NCBI RefSeq assembly: GCF_030068605.1
Contig: NZ_JASJOU010000001.1
Coordinates: forward strand, 1,426,001 to 1,490,000
Direction of reading: 5' to 3'
DNA from: Xanthocytophaga agilis
GTDB lineage: Bacteria; Bacteroidota; Bacteroidia; Cytophagales; 172606-1
Length of the DNA stretch: 64,000 nucleotides
This document shows, piece by piece, positions 37,907 through 46,518 of this stretch. Made by a program: the position numbers and the translations under genes. The notes under the pieces were generated by a model that did no database searches, had not been told where the DNA came from, and worked only from the letters and a program-made list of their open reading frames with translations. Within the stretch, counting starts at the first letter, position 1; each line of letters begins with the position of its first letter.

Positions 37907-38995
37907 ATGAATCTGAAAACACAAGGATTTATTCTATTGGATGTTGATGTTGTAGCACTCAACAATGCAGGTAAAAGCACCACCAGCAACTTTGATAATG
38001 CGGTTGCAACAAAAAAAATCAATAAAAACGGCAGAACCTATACATATGTCTCAGGTCAAGCCTGGCGATATTGGTGGAGAGATGCTTTGCAAAAGAATCA
38101 TCAATGGTTGCTCTCTCCTATTACACGTGATAATAAAATTGCTTTCACCGCTGCCAACCCTGTTCAATATGCAGATGATGATGTATTTGGGTTTATGAAA
38201 GCGGCTAAAGATATAGTACGAGATGAACAAGGTAATCCAGTTTTAGATACAAAAGGAAAAGAGAAAAAAGAGGATGTCACAGTAACACGGGTTTCACCTT
38301 TAAAGAACTCAGCAATTATTTCTGTTGGTTCTGTTCGAACTGCAGAAAACTGGTCTAGTATGGCTCGGCAGGAAGGTGATTCTGTTCCCTATAGCAAGGA
38401 AGAATATAGTGCTATCATGAAAGGAATGTTCTCATTGGATCTGGCACAAGTAGGCACTTTCGCAACCTATAATAAAACCGGATTTAAAAATCTGACAGAG
38501 GATCTCAAAAAGACAGCTTTACAAAATGGTAGTAAGGAGATAGATGATTTGTTTGTAAAGGATAGTAAAGGCAATGCTCAGAAACTAGTACAGCTACCTA
38601 AAGAAACACGCATTAAGCGTATAACTGATACAATTAAAGCGCTTAAAACGATTTCTGGTGGTGCTATGCAAACAGATAATATGGGTGATGTGACACCTAA
38701 ATTTATTATCCTGGCAACTATGACAACTGGTAATCATCCATTTTCTCATGTTGCGATCAATGATGGGGTTAATAATGATCGAGTTTTATTGAATGTTGAA
38801 GGGATAGAAGAAGTACTGAATGACTATAAAGACCAGTTTGAAGGCACAGTGTTTATAGGACGAAGAAGTGGTTTCATGGAAGAGTATAAGTCAGATCTGG
38901 AAAAACTTTCCGAGAAGTTTTCTAATGTCAAGTTACATTCTATCAACGAAGCTATTGATTTGTATTGCTCTCAACTGGAAACCCAACTTAACTGA
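37907..38995 (+). CDS. cas7: Cascade backbone Cas7 (Cst2/DevR family)
   Basis: The 362-residue protein matches the Cst2/DevR type of Cas7: 'GFILLDVDVVALNNAGKS' at the start, 'YVSGQAWRYWWRDAL', 'VTRVSPLKNSAIISVG' and 'PKFIILATMTTGNHPFSHVAIND'. Several copies polymerise along the crRNA spacer. Its stop (TGA at 38993-38995) overlaps the ATG of cas5 by one base, indicating translational coupling. Confidence 0.9.
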   Translation: MNLKTQGFILLDVDVVALNNAGKSTTSNFDNAVATKKINKNGRTYTYVSGQAWRYWWRDALQKNHQWLLSPITRDNKIAFTAANPVQYADDDVFGFMKAAKDIVRDEQGNPVLDTKGKEKKEDVTVTRVSPLKNSAIISVGSVRTAENWSSMARQEGDSVPYSKEEYSAIMKGMFSLDLAQVGTFATYNKTGFKNLTEDLKKTALQNGSKEIDDLFVKDSKGNAQKLVQLPKETRIKRITDTIKALKTISGGAMQTDNMGDVTPKFIILATMTTGNHPFSHVAINDGVNNDRVLLNVEGIEEVLNDYKDQFEGTVFIGRRSGFMEEYKSDLEKLSEKFSNVKLHSINEAIDLYCSQLETQLN

Positions 38996-39654
38996 TGGAA
39001 GTATTCAAAATAGATATACGGAGCTGGACAGCCAGCTTCCGTTACCCTAATCTTATTAGTGGAGTACAACCTACTTTAGAAGTACCTCCTCTAAGTACTA
39101 TTTTAGGACTGATCAACGCTGCTGCTGGATCATATGTAAACCATCAGAAGTTTAAAATTGGCTATTACTTCCAGTATGGAGCCAAAGCAACAGATCTGGA
39201 AACCATTTATCAGGTTGATAAAAATCGACGTGATGCCAAATCCAATGTCATTCGTCGTGAATTCTTATTTGATGCCTTTTTACGTCTATATGTAGAGGAT
39301 GAGCAAATTGTCAATTATTTTCGACAACCCTATTATCCTCTTGTATTAGGCCGTATGAATGATTTGGCATCTGTTGATAATAGAAGTATCAAAAAGATTC
39401 AACTACAGGAAGTCGCTACAGATGTAAATATAAAAGGACAAATTGTTCCCTTACTAAAATATCGTTTGCCGGGTGTAGTGCAGGCCTTACCCACTTATTT
39501 CACAGATACTATTCCAAGACAAAATCTGGGTACACAACCTTTTTCTATTATCAATCACAACTCTAACATCGTTGGTCAACTAACTGCTTTTAGAGATGAA
39601 GAACTAAATGTGGATGTCTTTTTTCATGATCTAGATTTTTCAGTCTATGACTAG
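38995..39654 (+). CDS. cas5: Cascade subunit Cas5 (type I-B, Cas5t-like)
   Basis: The 219-residue protein starts MEVFKIDIRSWTASFRYPN and has 'TLEVPPLSTILGLINAAAGSYV', the glycine/alanine-rich RAMP signature of Cas5, then 'REFLFDAFLRLYV' and 'YPLVLGRMNDLASV'. It should cap the 5' handle of the crRNA and contact Cas8. It overlaps cas7 by one base and cas3 by eight bases. Confidence 0.9.
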   Translation: MEVFKIDIRSWTASFRYPNLISGVQPTLEVPPLSTILGLINAAAGSYVNHQKFKIGYYFQYGAKATDLETIYQVDKNRRDAKSNVIRREFLFDAFLRLYVEDEQIVNYFRQPYYPLVLGRMNDLASVDNRSIKKIQLQEVATDVNIKGQIVPLLKYRLPGVVQALPTYFTDTIPRQNLGTQPFSIINHNSNIVGQLTAFRDEELNVDVFFHDLDFSVYD

Positions 39655-42004
39655 CTCATATACCGATATTTTGGCTAAATCAGGGGAGCCTCGTATTACA
39701 CTTAAAATACATATTGATGATTGCCTGTTAATTGCCTCATTCCTGGAAAGGTCTTTTCCTCAGGTTAATCATCTAGATACTATTCGCTTCCCATTTTGGG
39801 AATTATTGAGAAAGTGTATCATTTTTCATGATCTTGGAAAGGGACATGTGGAATTTCAGAATATTCTATCCGGAGCACCTAACAACTGGCTCGGACAAAG
39901 ACATGAATTGTTTTCATTACCCTTTATTGAAGGTTTTGAACTAGAGGAAAGCCAGAAAAAATTGATGCGTCTGGTAATTGCAGGTCACCACAAAGATTTT
40001 GACAAGCTAAATTTAAAGTACATTTCTAAAAGCTACAAGAAAGAAAATAGTGATGAGGATGATTGGGAAGAGTCTGAAAGGCTGGATTTTGTGAATGAGT
40101 TTAAGAAGAATGTTCTTGTAAAACTGATTCACGAACTTGTTGAGAAAGAATATACATTCAAATTAAATTTACCCATTGCCAAACATCCAGGCAAACTCAT
40201 TACAAATTACCTCAATAAAGCAACTACTGGCTTGATCAAAGTAAATGATGCGGATTACTTTGAGTTATTATTATTGTTTGGAGCACTAAAACATTGCGAC
40301 CATTTAGGATCTGCCAGACTTACATCTATTCAAAATATTGTACCTGATGATTTTGCCTTTCTGGATAAACAACAAAAGGAGCTTCAAATAAAGAATGGGG
40401 ATTTTCACCAACATCAGATTGCAGCAGGAGAAATACAAGGGAATCTGATATTAACAGCTCCTACTGGATCTGGGAAAACCGAAAGTGCAATGCTCTGGCT
40501 AAAAAAGCAAATGCACTTATCTGGTCAAGGAAGAGTCTTTTATATACTTCCCTTTACTGCATCCATTAATGCTATGTTTGAACGATTGGGAAGTACGGAA
40601 AAGGGCTTGGGAGATCAGGAGAAAGTGGGAATGCTACATGGAAAGTTAAGTGACTATCTATATGACTATTTTGATGATTTCCAGTATGCCAATAATGTAC
40701 GCAAAGAGAAAATAGAAGAACTCAAACATAAATTTCGTACTATTTATACACCTCTCAAAGTCATCACACCTTTCCAGCTTTTAAAAAATCTCTTTGGATT
40801 AAAAGGCTTTGAGCAAGGATTGTTTGAAATGGTAGGTAGCTATTTCATATTTGATGAGATACATGCCTATGCGCCAGAGACATTTGCCCAGATAAAAGTA
40901 TTGCTGGAATATGCGACTCAATATCTGAAGGTAAAAGTTATGGTGATGACAGCGACATTGCCTTCTTTCTTAAAGAAAGAAATTGAAACAGCTATTGGAT
41001 CATATACTGAAATAAAAGCTACTCAGGAATTATACGATAGTTTTGATCGGCATCAGATCCGCTTACAACATGGATTGTTGAGTGACAATCTGGAACAAAT
41101 CCAGCTTGACTTACAGAAAGGGACTAAAGTATTGGTTGTATGTAATACAGTCAAACAAGCTCAGTCTGTTTATACATCTCTCAAACCCTATGCAACAAGA
41201 TCTGTTTTATTGCATAGTGCTTTCAACGGTGAAAACCGGACTGAACATGAAAAAACACTAAAACAAGGAGAACAAGATCAGAATGATCCTATTCAACTTC
41301 TGGTTGGAACTCAAGCAATTGAGGTTAGTTTGGACATTGACTATGATGTTATCTACACTGAACCTGCTCCAATAGATGCATTAGTACAAAGGTTTGGGCG
41401 TATCAATAGAAGAAGAATAAAAGGTATTTGTCCTGTTTATGTGTTTCAACAAAGCAATCCTACTGACTTTTATATCTATTCTGCTGAAAATATAAAAAGA
41501 ACAATTGCAGCGTTTGAAACTATTATCAAAGAAGATAATGGCATTGTAAAAGAACAGAAGTTGCAAAGATTGATAGATGAAGTTTATCCTGATTGGGATA
41601 CAAAGAGTAAAGAGAAGTTTGATTTCGTCTATTTTTTCCTCAAAGCCTCAGTTAGTCAATTAGCGCCTTTAGTTCACTCAAATCGTTCTGAAGAGGAGTT
41701 TTACAAGCAATTTGATGGTATTAAGGTTTTACCTATCGGTTTGAAAGAAAGATTTATCGGCTATCTGAGTGAGTTTAATTTCATTAAAGCAGAAAGTCTG
41801 AAGGTCCAGATTAGAAAAAACAAGTTTGCACAACTGAACAATGAACGAGATGACAATTTTTCTAAAGAAGCATTTGTTATTCAAACTAAAAAAGGCGATC
41901 CAATAACTATTGAATACTGGACTATTCAGAAAAAATATGATCCTGAATTAGGTTTACTGTATGATGAACAAGAACAATGGAATGATCCTAGTGTAATCAT
42001 TTAA
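39647..42004 (+). CDS. cas3: Cas3 nuclease-helicase (HD plus DExH)
   Basis: The 785-residue protein has an N-terminal HD nuclease (H61-D62 in FHDLGKGHVEF, H86, H114-H115 in IAGHHKDF) and an SF2 helicase: Walker A near residue 270 (TAPTGSGKTESAM), DEIH near residue 402 (FDEIHAY), motif III TATLPS, and motifs V-VI VGTQAIEVSLDIDYD and QRFGRINRR. It degrades the target DNA once recruited by Cascade. It overlaps cas5 by eight bases and is followed two bases later by cas4. All catalytic motifs look intact. Confidence 0.95.
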   Translation: MTSSYTDILAKSGEPRITLKIHIDDCLLIASFLERSFPQVNHLDTIRFPFWELLRKCIIFHDLGKGHVEFQNILSGAPNNWLGQRHELFSLPFIEGFELEESQKKLMRLVIAGHHKDFDKLNLKYISKSYKKENSDEDDWEESERLDFVNEFKKNVLVKLIHELVEKEYTFKLNLPIAKHPGKLITNYLNKATTGLIKVNDADYFELLLLFGALKHCDHLGSARLTSIQNIVPDDFAFLDKQQKELQIKNGDFHQHQIAAGEIQGNLILTAPTGSGKTESAMLWLKKQMHLSGQGRVFYILPFTASINAMFERLGSTEKGLGDQEKVGMLHGKLSDYLYDYFDDFQYANNVRKEKIEELKHKFRTIYTPLKVITPFQLLKNLFGLKGFEQGLFEMVGSYFIFDEIHAYAPETFAQIKVLLEYATQYLKVKVMVMTATLPSFLKKEIETAIGSYTEIKATQELYDSFDRHQIRLQHGLLSDNLEQIQLDLQKGTKVLVVCNTVKQAQSVYTSLKPYATRSVLLHSAFNGENRTEHEKTLKQGEQDQNDPIQLLVGTQAIEVSLDIDYDVIYTEPAPIDALVQRFGRINRRRIKGICPVYVFQQSNPTDFYIYSAENIKRTIAAFETIIKEDNGIVKEQKLQRLIDEVYPDWDTKSKEKFDFVYFFLKASVSQLAPLVHSNRSEEEFYKQFDGIKVLPIGLKERFIGYLSEFNFIKAESLKVQIRKNKFAQLNNERDDNFSKEAFVIQTKKGDPITIEYWTIQKKYDPELGLLYDEQEQWNDPSVII

Positions 42005-42006
42005 CT

Positions 42007-42519
42007 ATGTCTATCACTGCCACTCACATAGGCTACTACCTCCTCTGCCATCGCAAGCTTTGGTTGTTTCATAACAACATTCAGATGGAGCACACGTCAG
42101 ATACTGTTTACGAGGGCAAGCTGATTGGGGAGACTACCTATCAGCAACGAGCGGAACGGTATACACAGCTGGAAATGGAAGGGATTAAGATCGACTTTTT
42201 TGATGCGAAGGCAAGGGTGATTCATGAAACCAAGAAGTCGGACAAGGCAGAGCAAGCGCATATAGCACAGGTACGGTATTACCAGTATGTACTCGAACGA
42301 AACGGCATCGCAGGCACATCGGCTATACTGGAATATCCGAAGCTGCGTAAGACTGAGCTTATCCCTCCCCTCACCCACGCCGACCGACTACAGGTGGCGG
42401 AATGGGAAAAGGGCGTACAAGTCCTGATTGAGTCACAGACCTGTCCGCCCCGTATTCAAAAGGCGCTATGCAAAAAATGTTCGTATTACGAGTTTTGTTA
42501 TGTAGCAGAGGCTGAGTAA
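42007..42519 (+). CDS. cas4: Cas4 exonuclease (RecB-like, Fe-S)
   Basis: The 170-residue protein starts MSITATHIGYYLLCHRKLWLF, with the first cluster Cys at residue 14, and ends with three Cys of the iron-sulfur site (CPPRIQKALCKKCSYYEFC region). The RecB nuclease core shows 'KIDFFDAKARVIHETKKSDK' and the QxxxY motif (QVRYYQYVL). Cas4 trims prespacers and selects PAM-proper ends with Cas1-Cas2. Base composition shifts back to about 50% G+C here (30 of 60 in 42121-42180), unlike cas8b-cas3. Confidence 0.92.
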   Translation: MSITATHIGYYLLCHRKLWLFHNNIQMEHTSDTVYEGKLIGETTYQQRAERYTQLEMEGIKIDFFDAKARVIHETKKSDKAEQAHIAQVRYYQYVLERNGIAGTSAILEYPKLRKTELIPPLTHADRLQVAEWEKGVQVLIESQTCPPRIQKALCKKCSYYEFCYVAEAE

Positions 42520-42749
42520 GCCTCCACTCGTTCAATGTATTGCACATGCAGGTTTCCATCAAACTTTTGGAGCAGTCCATGAAGATCTTTGGTCAGACGG
42601 GCCTTCAGGTGTTTGTATTGCCTCAGAGAAAGATTGGTTTCCGATTCGGTTTCGATTTGCAGATTTCCAATCATCTGCTCCGCGTCTGAAATCCGTTCCA
42701 GCGTGCGGCAGATCAATTTGATCAGATCGGCTTGATTTGGAGTCACCAT
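42498..42749 (-). CDS. Small antisense ORF at the 3' end of cas4
   Basis: An 83-residue frame overlaps the last 22 bases of cas4 tail to tail. The product is strongly helical (DLIKLICRTLERISDAEQMIGN, then LRQYKHLKARLTKDLHGLLQKF) without a membrane segment. Its composition is protein-like and most of it lies outside cas4, so I believe it is a real gene, but no family is recognised. It is the second minus-strand small ORF in the cas operon. Confidence 0.55.
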   Translation of the reverse strand: MVTPNQADLIKLICRTLERISDAEQMIGNLQIETESETNLSLRQYKHLKARLTKDLHGLLQKFDGNLHVQYIERVEAYSASAT

Positions 42750-42991
42750 AAGCTAATTCAGGATTAAACAGGTTGAAAAATACTGTATCACATCCGGCTT
42801 AGACAATCATTGTTTCAGTTGCTGAGTAAACAACCTTTTGGATATTCTGATTGAACCAGCAAGAATCGTATAGTGAAGGTAAAGAAAAAGAATATAGCAT
42901 GTACTATAAAAATTCATTTTTCTGACTGAGGATAAGGCGGTTATAGAAAGACTGAGAGCTGGTACAGAATGTAGTTTCATGTATTGATACT

Positions 42992-43510
42992 GTAGGGGCG
43001 ACTGGCGGTCGCCCACATTCCCACAGACACAACATAGATATCCGAAGGATTTGTCTCTTAAACCCGATCATTTGCATATGGAAACTGGGCCATGGGTCTT
43101 ATCGTGTCCCATATCTTTTCTGGAAATGAAGGTTTTAAAAAGAAAGACGCTGGTTCGAACGTCCGTTCGGACCTATATTGAAAGCAACGTCCGTTGCGTT
43201 GGGGCAAATTGATACTTGTTCAGGTTTGTGATAGTACCTAAACAAGGTTTTACCCACCAACGCAGCGGACGCTGCTCTCAAAATGGGCACAAGCGGACGC
43301 TTGCGCCAGAAATTTTCTTTATTTCCAGAAAAGATATGGGACATGATAAGACACATGGGTGCGCCCCTACAGGGTCGGAATATCCCAGGCAGGGTTTGCG
43401 GGAACCAGGGCGACCGCCAGTCGCCCCTACAGGGTACAATGCTGGTTTACAAATCCGAACATTCCCTGCACGAATCCGGGCGCACACGCAGGTGCGCCCC
43501 TACATTGTTG
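42992..43510. repeat. REP-like inverted repeat block between cas4 and cas1
   Basis: A 23-bp unit at 42992-43014 (GTAGGGGCGACTGGCGGTCG...) recurs as an exact inverted copy at 43408-43430. Within it, arms at 43091-43127 and 43321-43357 (CATGGGTCTTATCGTGTCCC... and its complement) are near-perfect inverted repeats of 37 bp. The enclosed 190 bases hold several small imperfect palindromes around CGTCCG/CGGACG. A further GTGCGCCCCTAC unit lies at 43358 and 43490. The block interrupts the cas operon by about 1 kb and may separate cas1-cas2 from the upstream transcript. Bases 42750-42990 show nothing else. Confidence 0.75.
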
Positions 43511-43531
43511 GGATCTTAAACATATACACCC

Positions 43532-44536
43532 ATGTCAAAAACCTATTACCTATTCAACCCCGGACGGTTGAGCCGGAAAGACAACACCCTGAAGTTTACT
43601 CCTATCGATGCGGATGGCAACGAATCACCTCCTAAATACATTCCGGTAGAGGATGTCAGCCAGTTTTATGTATTTGGTAACCTGGATGCCAACAGTGCCC
43701 TCTTTACCTTTCTGGGCAAACAGAATGTAGCGGTACATTTCTTTGATTACTATGAGCACTATACAGGTTCGTTCATGCCCAAAGACTACCTGCTGGCAGG
43801 CAAAATGCAGGTTGAACAAACACGTGCGTACCTGCGCAAATCGGCCCGACTGGAATTAGCCCGTACTTTTGTAGAAGGGGGAGCTAACAATATGCTCCGT
43901 AATCTGCGCTATTACCACAACCGTCAACGTGACCTGGATCTGCCACTAACAGCTATCGAAAATCATATCAGCCAGATTCCGTTGGCTACCGATGTAGCGG
44001 CCCTAATGGGTACAGAGGGTAACATCCGTCAGAATTACTATGCGGCATTTGACAACATCATCAATGGATTTGAAATGGGCAATCGTACCAAACAGCCTCC
44101 TTCCAACGAGGTCAACGCCCTGATCTCATTAGGTAACATGCTCTGTTATACCGCCTGCCTCGACCAGATCTATCACACCCAGCTTAATCCAACCATCAGC
44201 TTTTTGCACGAACCGGGTACACGCCGTTATTCGCTGGCACTGGATATTGCAGAGGTGTTTAAACCGATACTGGTAGACAGGCTGGTATTTTCAGTATTAA
44301 ACAAAAAGCAGCTACAGGCCAAAGATTTTGACATAAACCTGAATCGTTGTATCCTGAAACCACATGCCCGCCAAGCGTTTGTCAAAGCCTGGGATGAAAA
44401 GCTTCGCGAAACGATCCAGCACCGCAGTCTGGGACGAAGTGTCAGCTACAAACACCTCATCAAACTGGAATGTTATAAGCTAGCCAAACACATTCTGCGT
44501 ATTGAGCCTTATAAACCCTTTAAAGCCTGGTGGTAA
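43532..44536 (+). CDS. cas1: CRISPR integrase Cas1
   Basis: The 334-residue protein has the Cas1 metal site: Glu in MGTEGNIRQNYY, His in SFLHEPGTRRYSLALDIAEVFKP and the following Glu/Asp. The N-terminal beta domain (YYLFNPGRLSRKDNTLKF, VEDVSQFYVFGNLDAN) and the C-terminal helical domain are complete. With Cas2 and Cas4 it inserts new spacers at the leader end of both arrays. It is preceded by a REP-like block and followed four bases later by cas2. Confidence 0.96.
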   Translation: MSKTYYLFNPGRLSRKDNTLKFTPIDADGNESPPKYIPVEDVSQFYVFGNLDANSALFTFLGKQNVAVHFFDYYEHYTGSFMPKDYLLAGKMQVEQTRAYLRKSARLELARTFVEGGANNMLRNLRYYHNRQRDLDLPLTAIENHISQIPLATDVAALMGTEGNIRQNYYAAFDNIINGFEMGNRTKQPPSNEVNALISLGNMLCYTACLDQIYHTQLNPTISFLHEPGTRRYSLALDIAEVFKPILVDRLVFSVLNKKQLQAKDFDINLNRCILKPHARQAFVKAWDEKLRETIQHRSLGRSVSYKHLIKLECYKLAKHILRIEPYKPFKAWW

Positions 44537-44540
44537 GCGA

Positions 44541-44804
44541 ATGTATATAGTACTGGTATATGATGTAGGCGAAAAACGGGTTGGTAAAATGCTGAAGTTA
44601 TGTCGCCAGTATCTGAACTGGATTCAGAACTCAGTGTTTGAAGGTGAGATTAGTGAGGTAAAGCTAAAAGAACTTAAAGCCAAAGCCAGCCTGATTATGG
44701 ACCAAGATACCGACAGCCTGATTATCTTTAAAAGCCGTGAACAACGCTGGCTGGACAAGGAAGTGATTGGCCTAACGAAAAACGATACGGACCATTTTCT
44801 CTAA
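44541..44804 (+). CDS. cas2: CRISPR adaptation protein Cas2
   Basis: I start at the Met at 44541 (MYIVLVYDVGEKRVGKMLKLC), which gives the canonical Cas2 N-terminus and a length of 87 residues; a longer frame from 44502 overlaps cas1 and is not needed. The beta-alpha-beta ferredoxin fold with the conserved Asp in VYDV, 'YLNWIQNSVFEGEIS' and 'DSLIIFKSREQRWLDKEVIG' is intact. Its stop is only three bases before the first TCGACGAC-type box of the array 2 leader. Confidence 0.95.
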   Translation: MYIVLVYDVGEKRVGKMLKLCRQYLNWIQNSVFEGEISEVKLKELKAKASLIMDQDTDSLIIFKSREQRWLDKEVIGLTKNDTDHFL

Positions 44805-44807
44805 AAA

Positions 44808-45016
44808 GTCGTCGATCGGTAGTTTAGGTATGTACAATTAAAGTACTTGCATGCCGCAAAACCCTTACAAATACACATAACATATTGACTATCAACAAGT
44901 CGTCGAACCCCTGGGTCAATCGTAGTATTACACATCGACGACTTTTTACGAAAAAACAAATTACAAAAGCTGCGTTTTTATGATGAAAACGCTATTTTTA
45001 GTTCCGTTTTTAACGG
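44808..45016 (+). promoter_or_regulatory. Leader of CRISPR array 2 with three TCGACGAC boxes
   Basis: Boxes are at 44808-44815 (GTCGTCGA), 44899-44906 (GTCGTCGA) and 44935-44942 (TCGACGAC). The inner pair are 36 bases apart and the outer one is 91 bases further, matching 36 and 90 in the array 1 leader. The last 118 bases before the first repeat differ from the array 1 leader at only about ten positions. A GCGTTTT/AAAACGC inverted repeat is present in both. The sequence must carry the array promoter and the spacer-integration signals. Confidence 0.88.
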
Positions 45017-46301
45017 ATCTTAATTGTACCAGTAAGGAATTGAAATTAACATGCCATGTTCGGTATAGGTGGCATATACGATATCTTAATTGTACCAGTA
45101 AGGAATTGAAATGATCGACAGGGGACAATCCAATAGCTGTCCATTTGATCTTAATTGTACCAGTAAGGAATTGAAATTATTATGCGATCAAGTCATATTC
45201 GCATGGGGTTCATATCTTAATTGTACCAGTAAGGAATTGAAATTTGTAGTATTTGGTGGACTTGCCGCCGCTGCAGGTCATCTTAATTGTACCAGTAAGG
45301 AATTGAAATTCAGCAGCCTAACCCTAGTTCATTCTCAGCAACACTATCTTAATTGTACCAGTAAGGAATTGAAATTGCCATCTTCACCGATTTCAACTAT
45401 AAAGCAATCTTATCTTAATTGTACCAGTAAGGAATTGAAATGACGATACTGATAATACTTCTGGTATATGGGCAGGATATCTTAATTGTACCAGTAAGGA
45501 ATTGAAATATGCAGATAAGCTAGTGTTCGGAAATGGCACACACAATCTTAATTGTACCAGTAAGGAATTGAAATTTGTTGCTGTCATACTCATTATTATA
45601 GTGCAGCTCAATCTTAATTGTACCAGTAAGGAATTGAAATGCGTGTAACTGATATAGTTCAACCTCAACCTGCATCATCTTAATTGTACCAGTAAGGAAT
45701 TGAAATATCGGTGAAAGCCTGTTTTTCTTTTTGTACGATTTCATCTTAATTGTACCAGTAAGGAATTGAAATGACAGATGGAAAGAGCGAAGCCGGACAT
45801 TTGAGGGTAATCTTAATTGTACCAGTAAGGAATTGAAATTGGCATAGGTGTACATAGGTTCTCAAAGTATTGTACATCTTAATTGTACCAGTAAGGAATT
45901 GAAATATTTCTTACTGAGGGATGAAGATTACTATAGCCTGGATCTTAATTGTACCAGTAAGGAATTGAAATGAGGCGAAAACTTTCAAGCGTTGGGTAAC
46001 CAAAGAAATCTTAATTGTACCAGTAAGGAATTGAAATAAAAAGGTTACATCCAAAACAACTGTTGCGGATATAATCTTAATTGTACCAGTAAGGAATTGA
46101 AATTCGCAATACACAGAACTATAGCCTATTTCAGACAACATCTTAATTGTACCAGTAAGGAATTGAAATATGTTGCTGAAGCAAGGATACTTGACAATGA
46201 TCGATATCTTAATTGTACCAGTAAGGAATTGAAATTCTGTTAGATACGCAAAAACGTTTTGTTGTCTTCCAATCTTAATTGTACCAGTAAGGAATTGAAG
46301 T
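45017..46301 (+). CRISPR. CRISPR array 2: 20 repeats, 19 spacers, transcribed rightward
   Basis: Repeats of 30 bases start at 45017, 45083, 45148, 45214, 45280, 45346, 45412, 45479, 45545, 45611, 45677, 45743, 45810, 45876, 45942, 46008, 46074, 46140, 46206 and 46272. The repeat is ATCTTAATTGTACCA, then GTA, then AGGAATTGAAAT; array 1 has TAT at the central three bases. Spacers are 35-37 bases and all look different. The last repeat (46272) ends ATTGAAGT instead of ATTGAAAT, the expected decay at the leader-distal end. No spacer was seen to match another place in this window. Confidence 0.97.
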
Positions 46302-46443
46302 TATAGCGGCTTGAACTATCAGAGGTTGACCAGTAAGAGATTACACCTCCTGGATAATTCTTATATATTTCTCCCGGAAATATCGGACCATATACAAACC
46401 AAGTAAATCGACAACTGTCTTCTAATGTGCATTGCTTCATCAT
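46240..46443 (-). pseudogene. Possible 5' gene fragment abutting the end of array 2
   Basis: A minus-strand frame starts at 46443 with a protein-like stretch (MKQCTLEDSCRFTWFVYGPI, then GGVISYWSTSDSSSRYNF) and then runs into the degenerate last CRISPR repeat and spacer. The first 46 residues could be the N-terminal remnant of a gene cut off by the array. It could equally be chance. I keep it as a weak call. Confidence 0.25.
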
Positions 46444-46518
46444 ACAACTATAGCATCAACTATCCTCACAACATCAACCTCAGTATCAAACAATTAAAAA
46501 CCAAACTAAATATATAGC

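Noticed and set aside
43216-43635. 139-codon ORF ahead of cas1 and its overlapping frames
   Set aside because: They translate the REP-like inverted repeats and overlap the real cas1 start.
45111-46141. ORFs with repeated LNCTSKELK or FQFLTGTIKI across array 2
   Set aside because: They are translations of CRISPR repeats on either strand.
33029-46301. Possibility that one of the arrays belongs to a type III system
   Set aside because: No cas10 or csm/cmr gene is present, and both arrays share leader and repeat with the adjacent complete type I-B operon.
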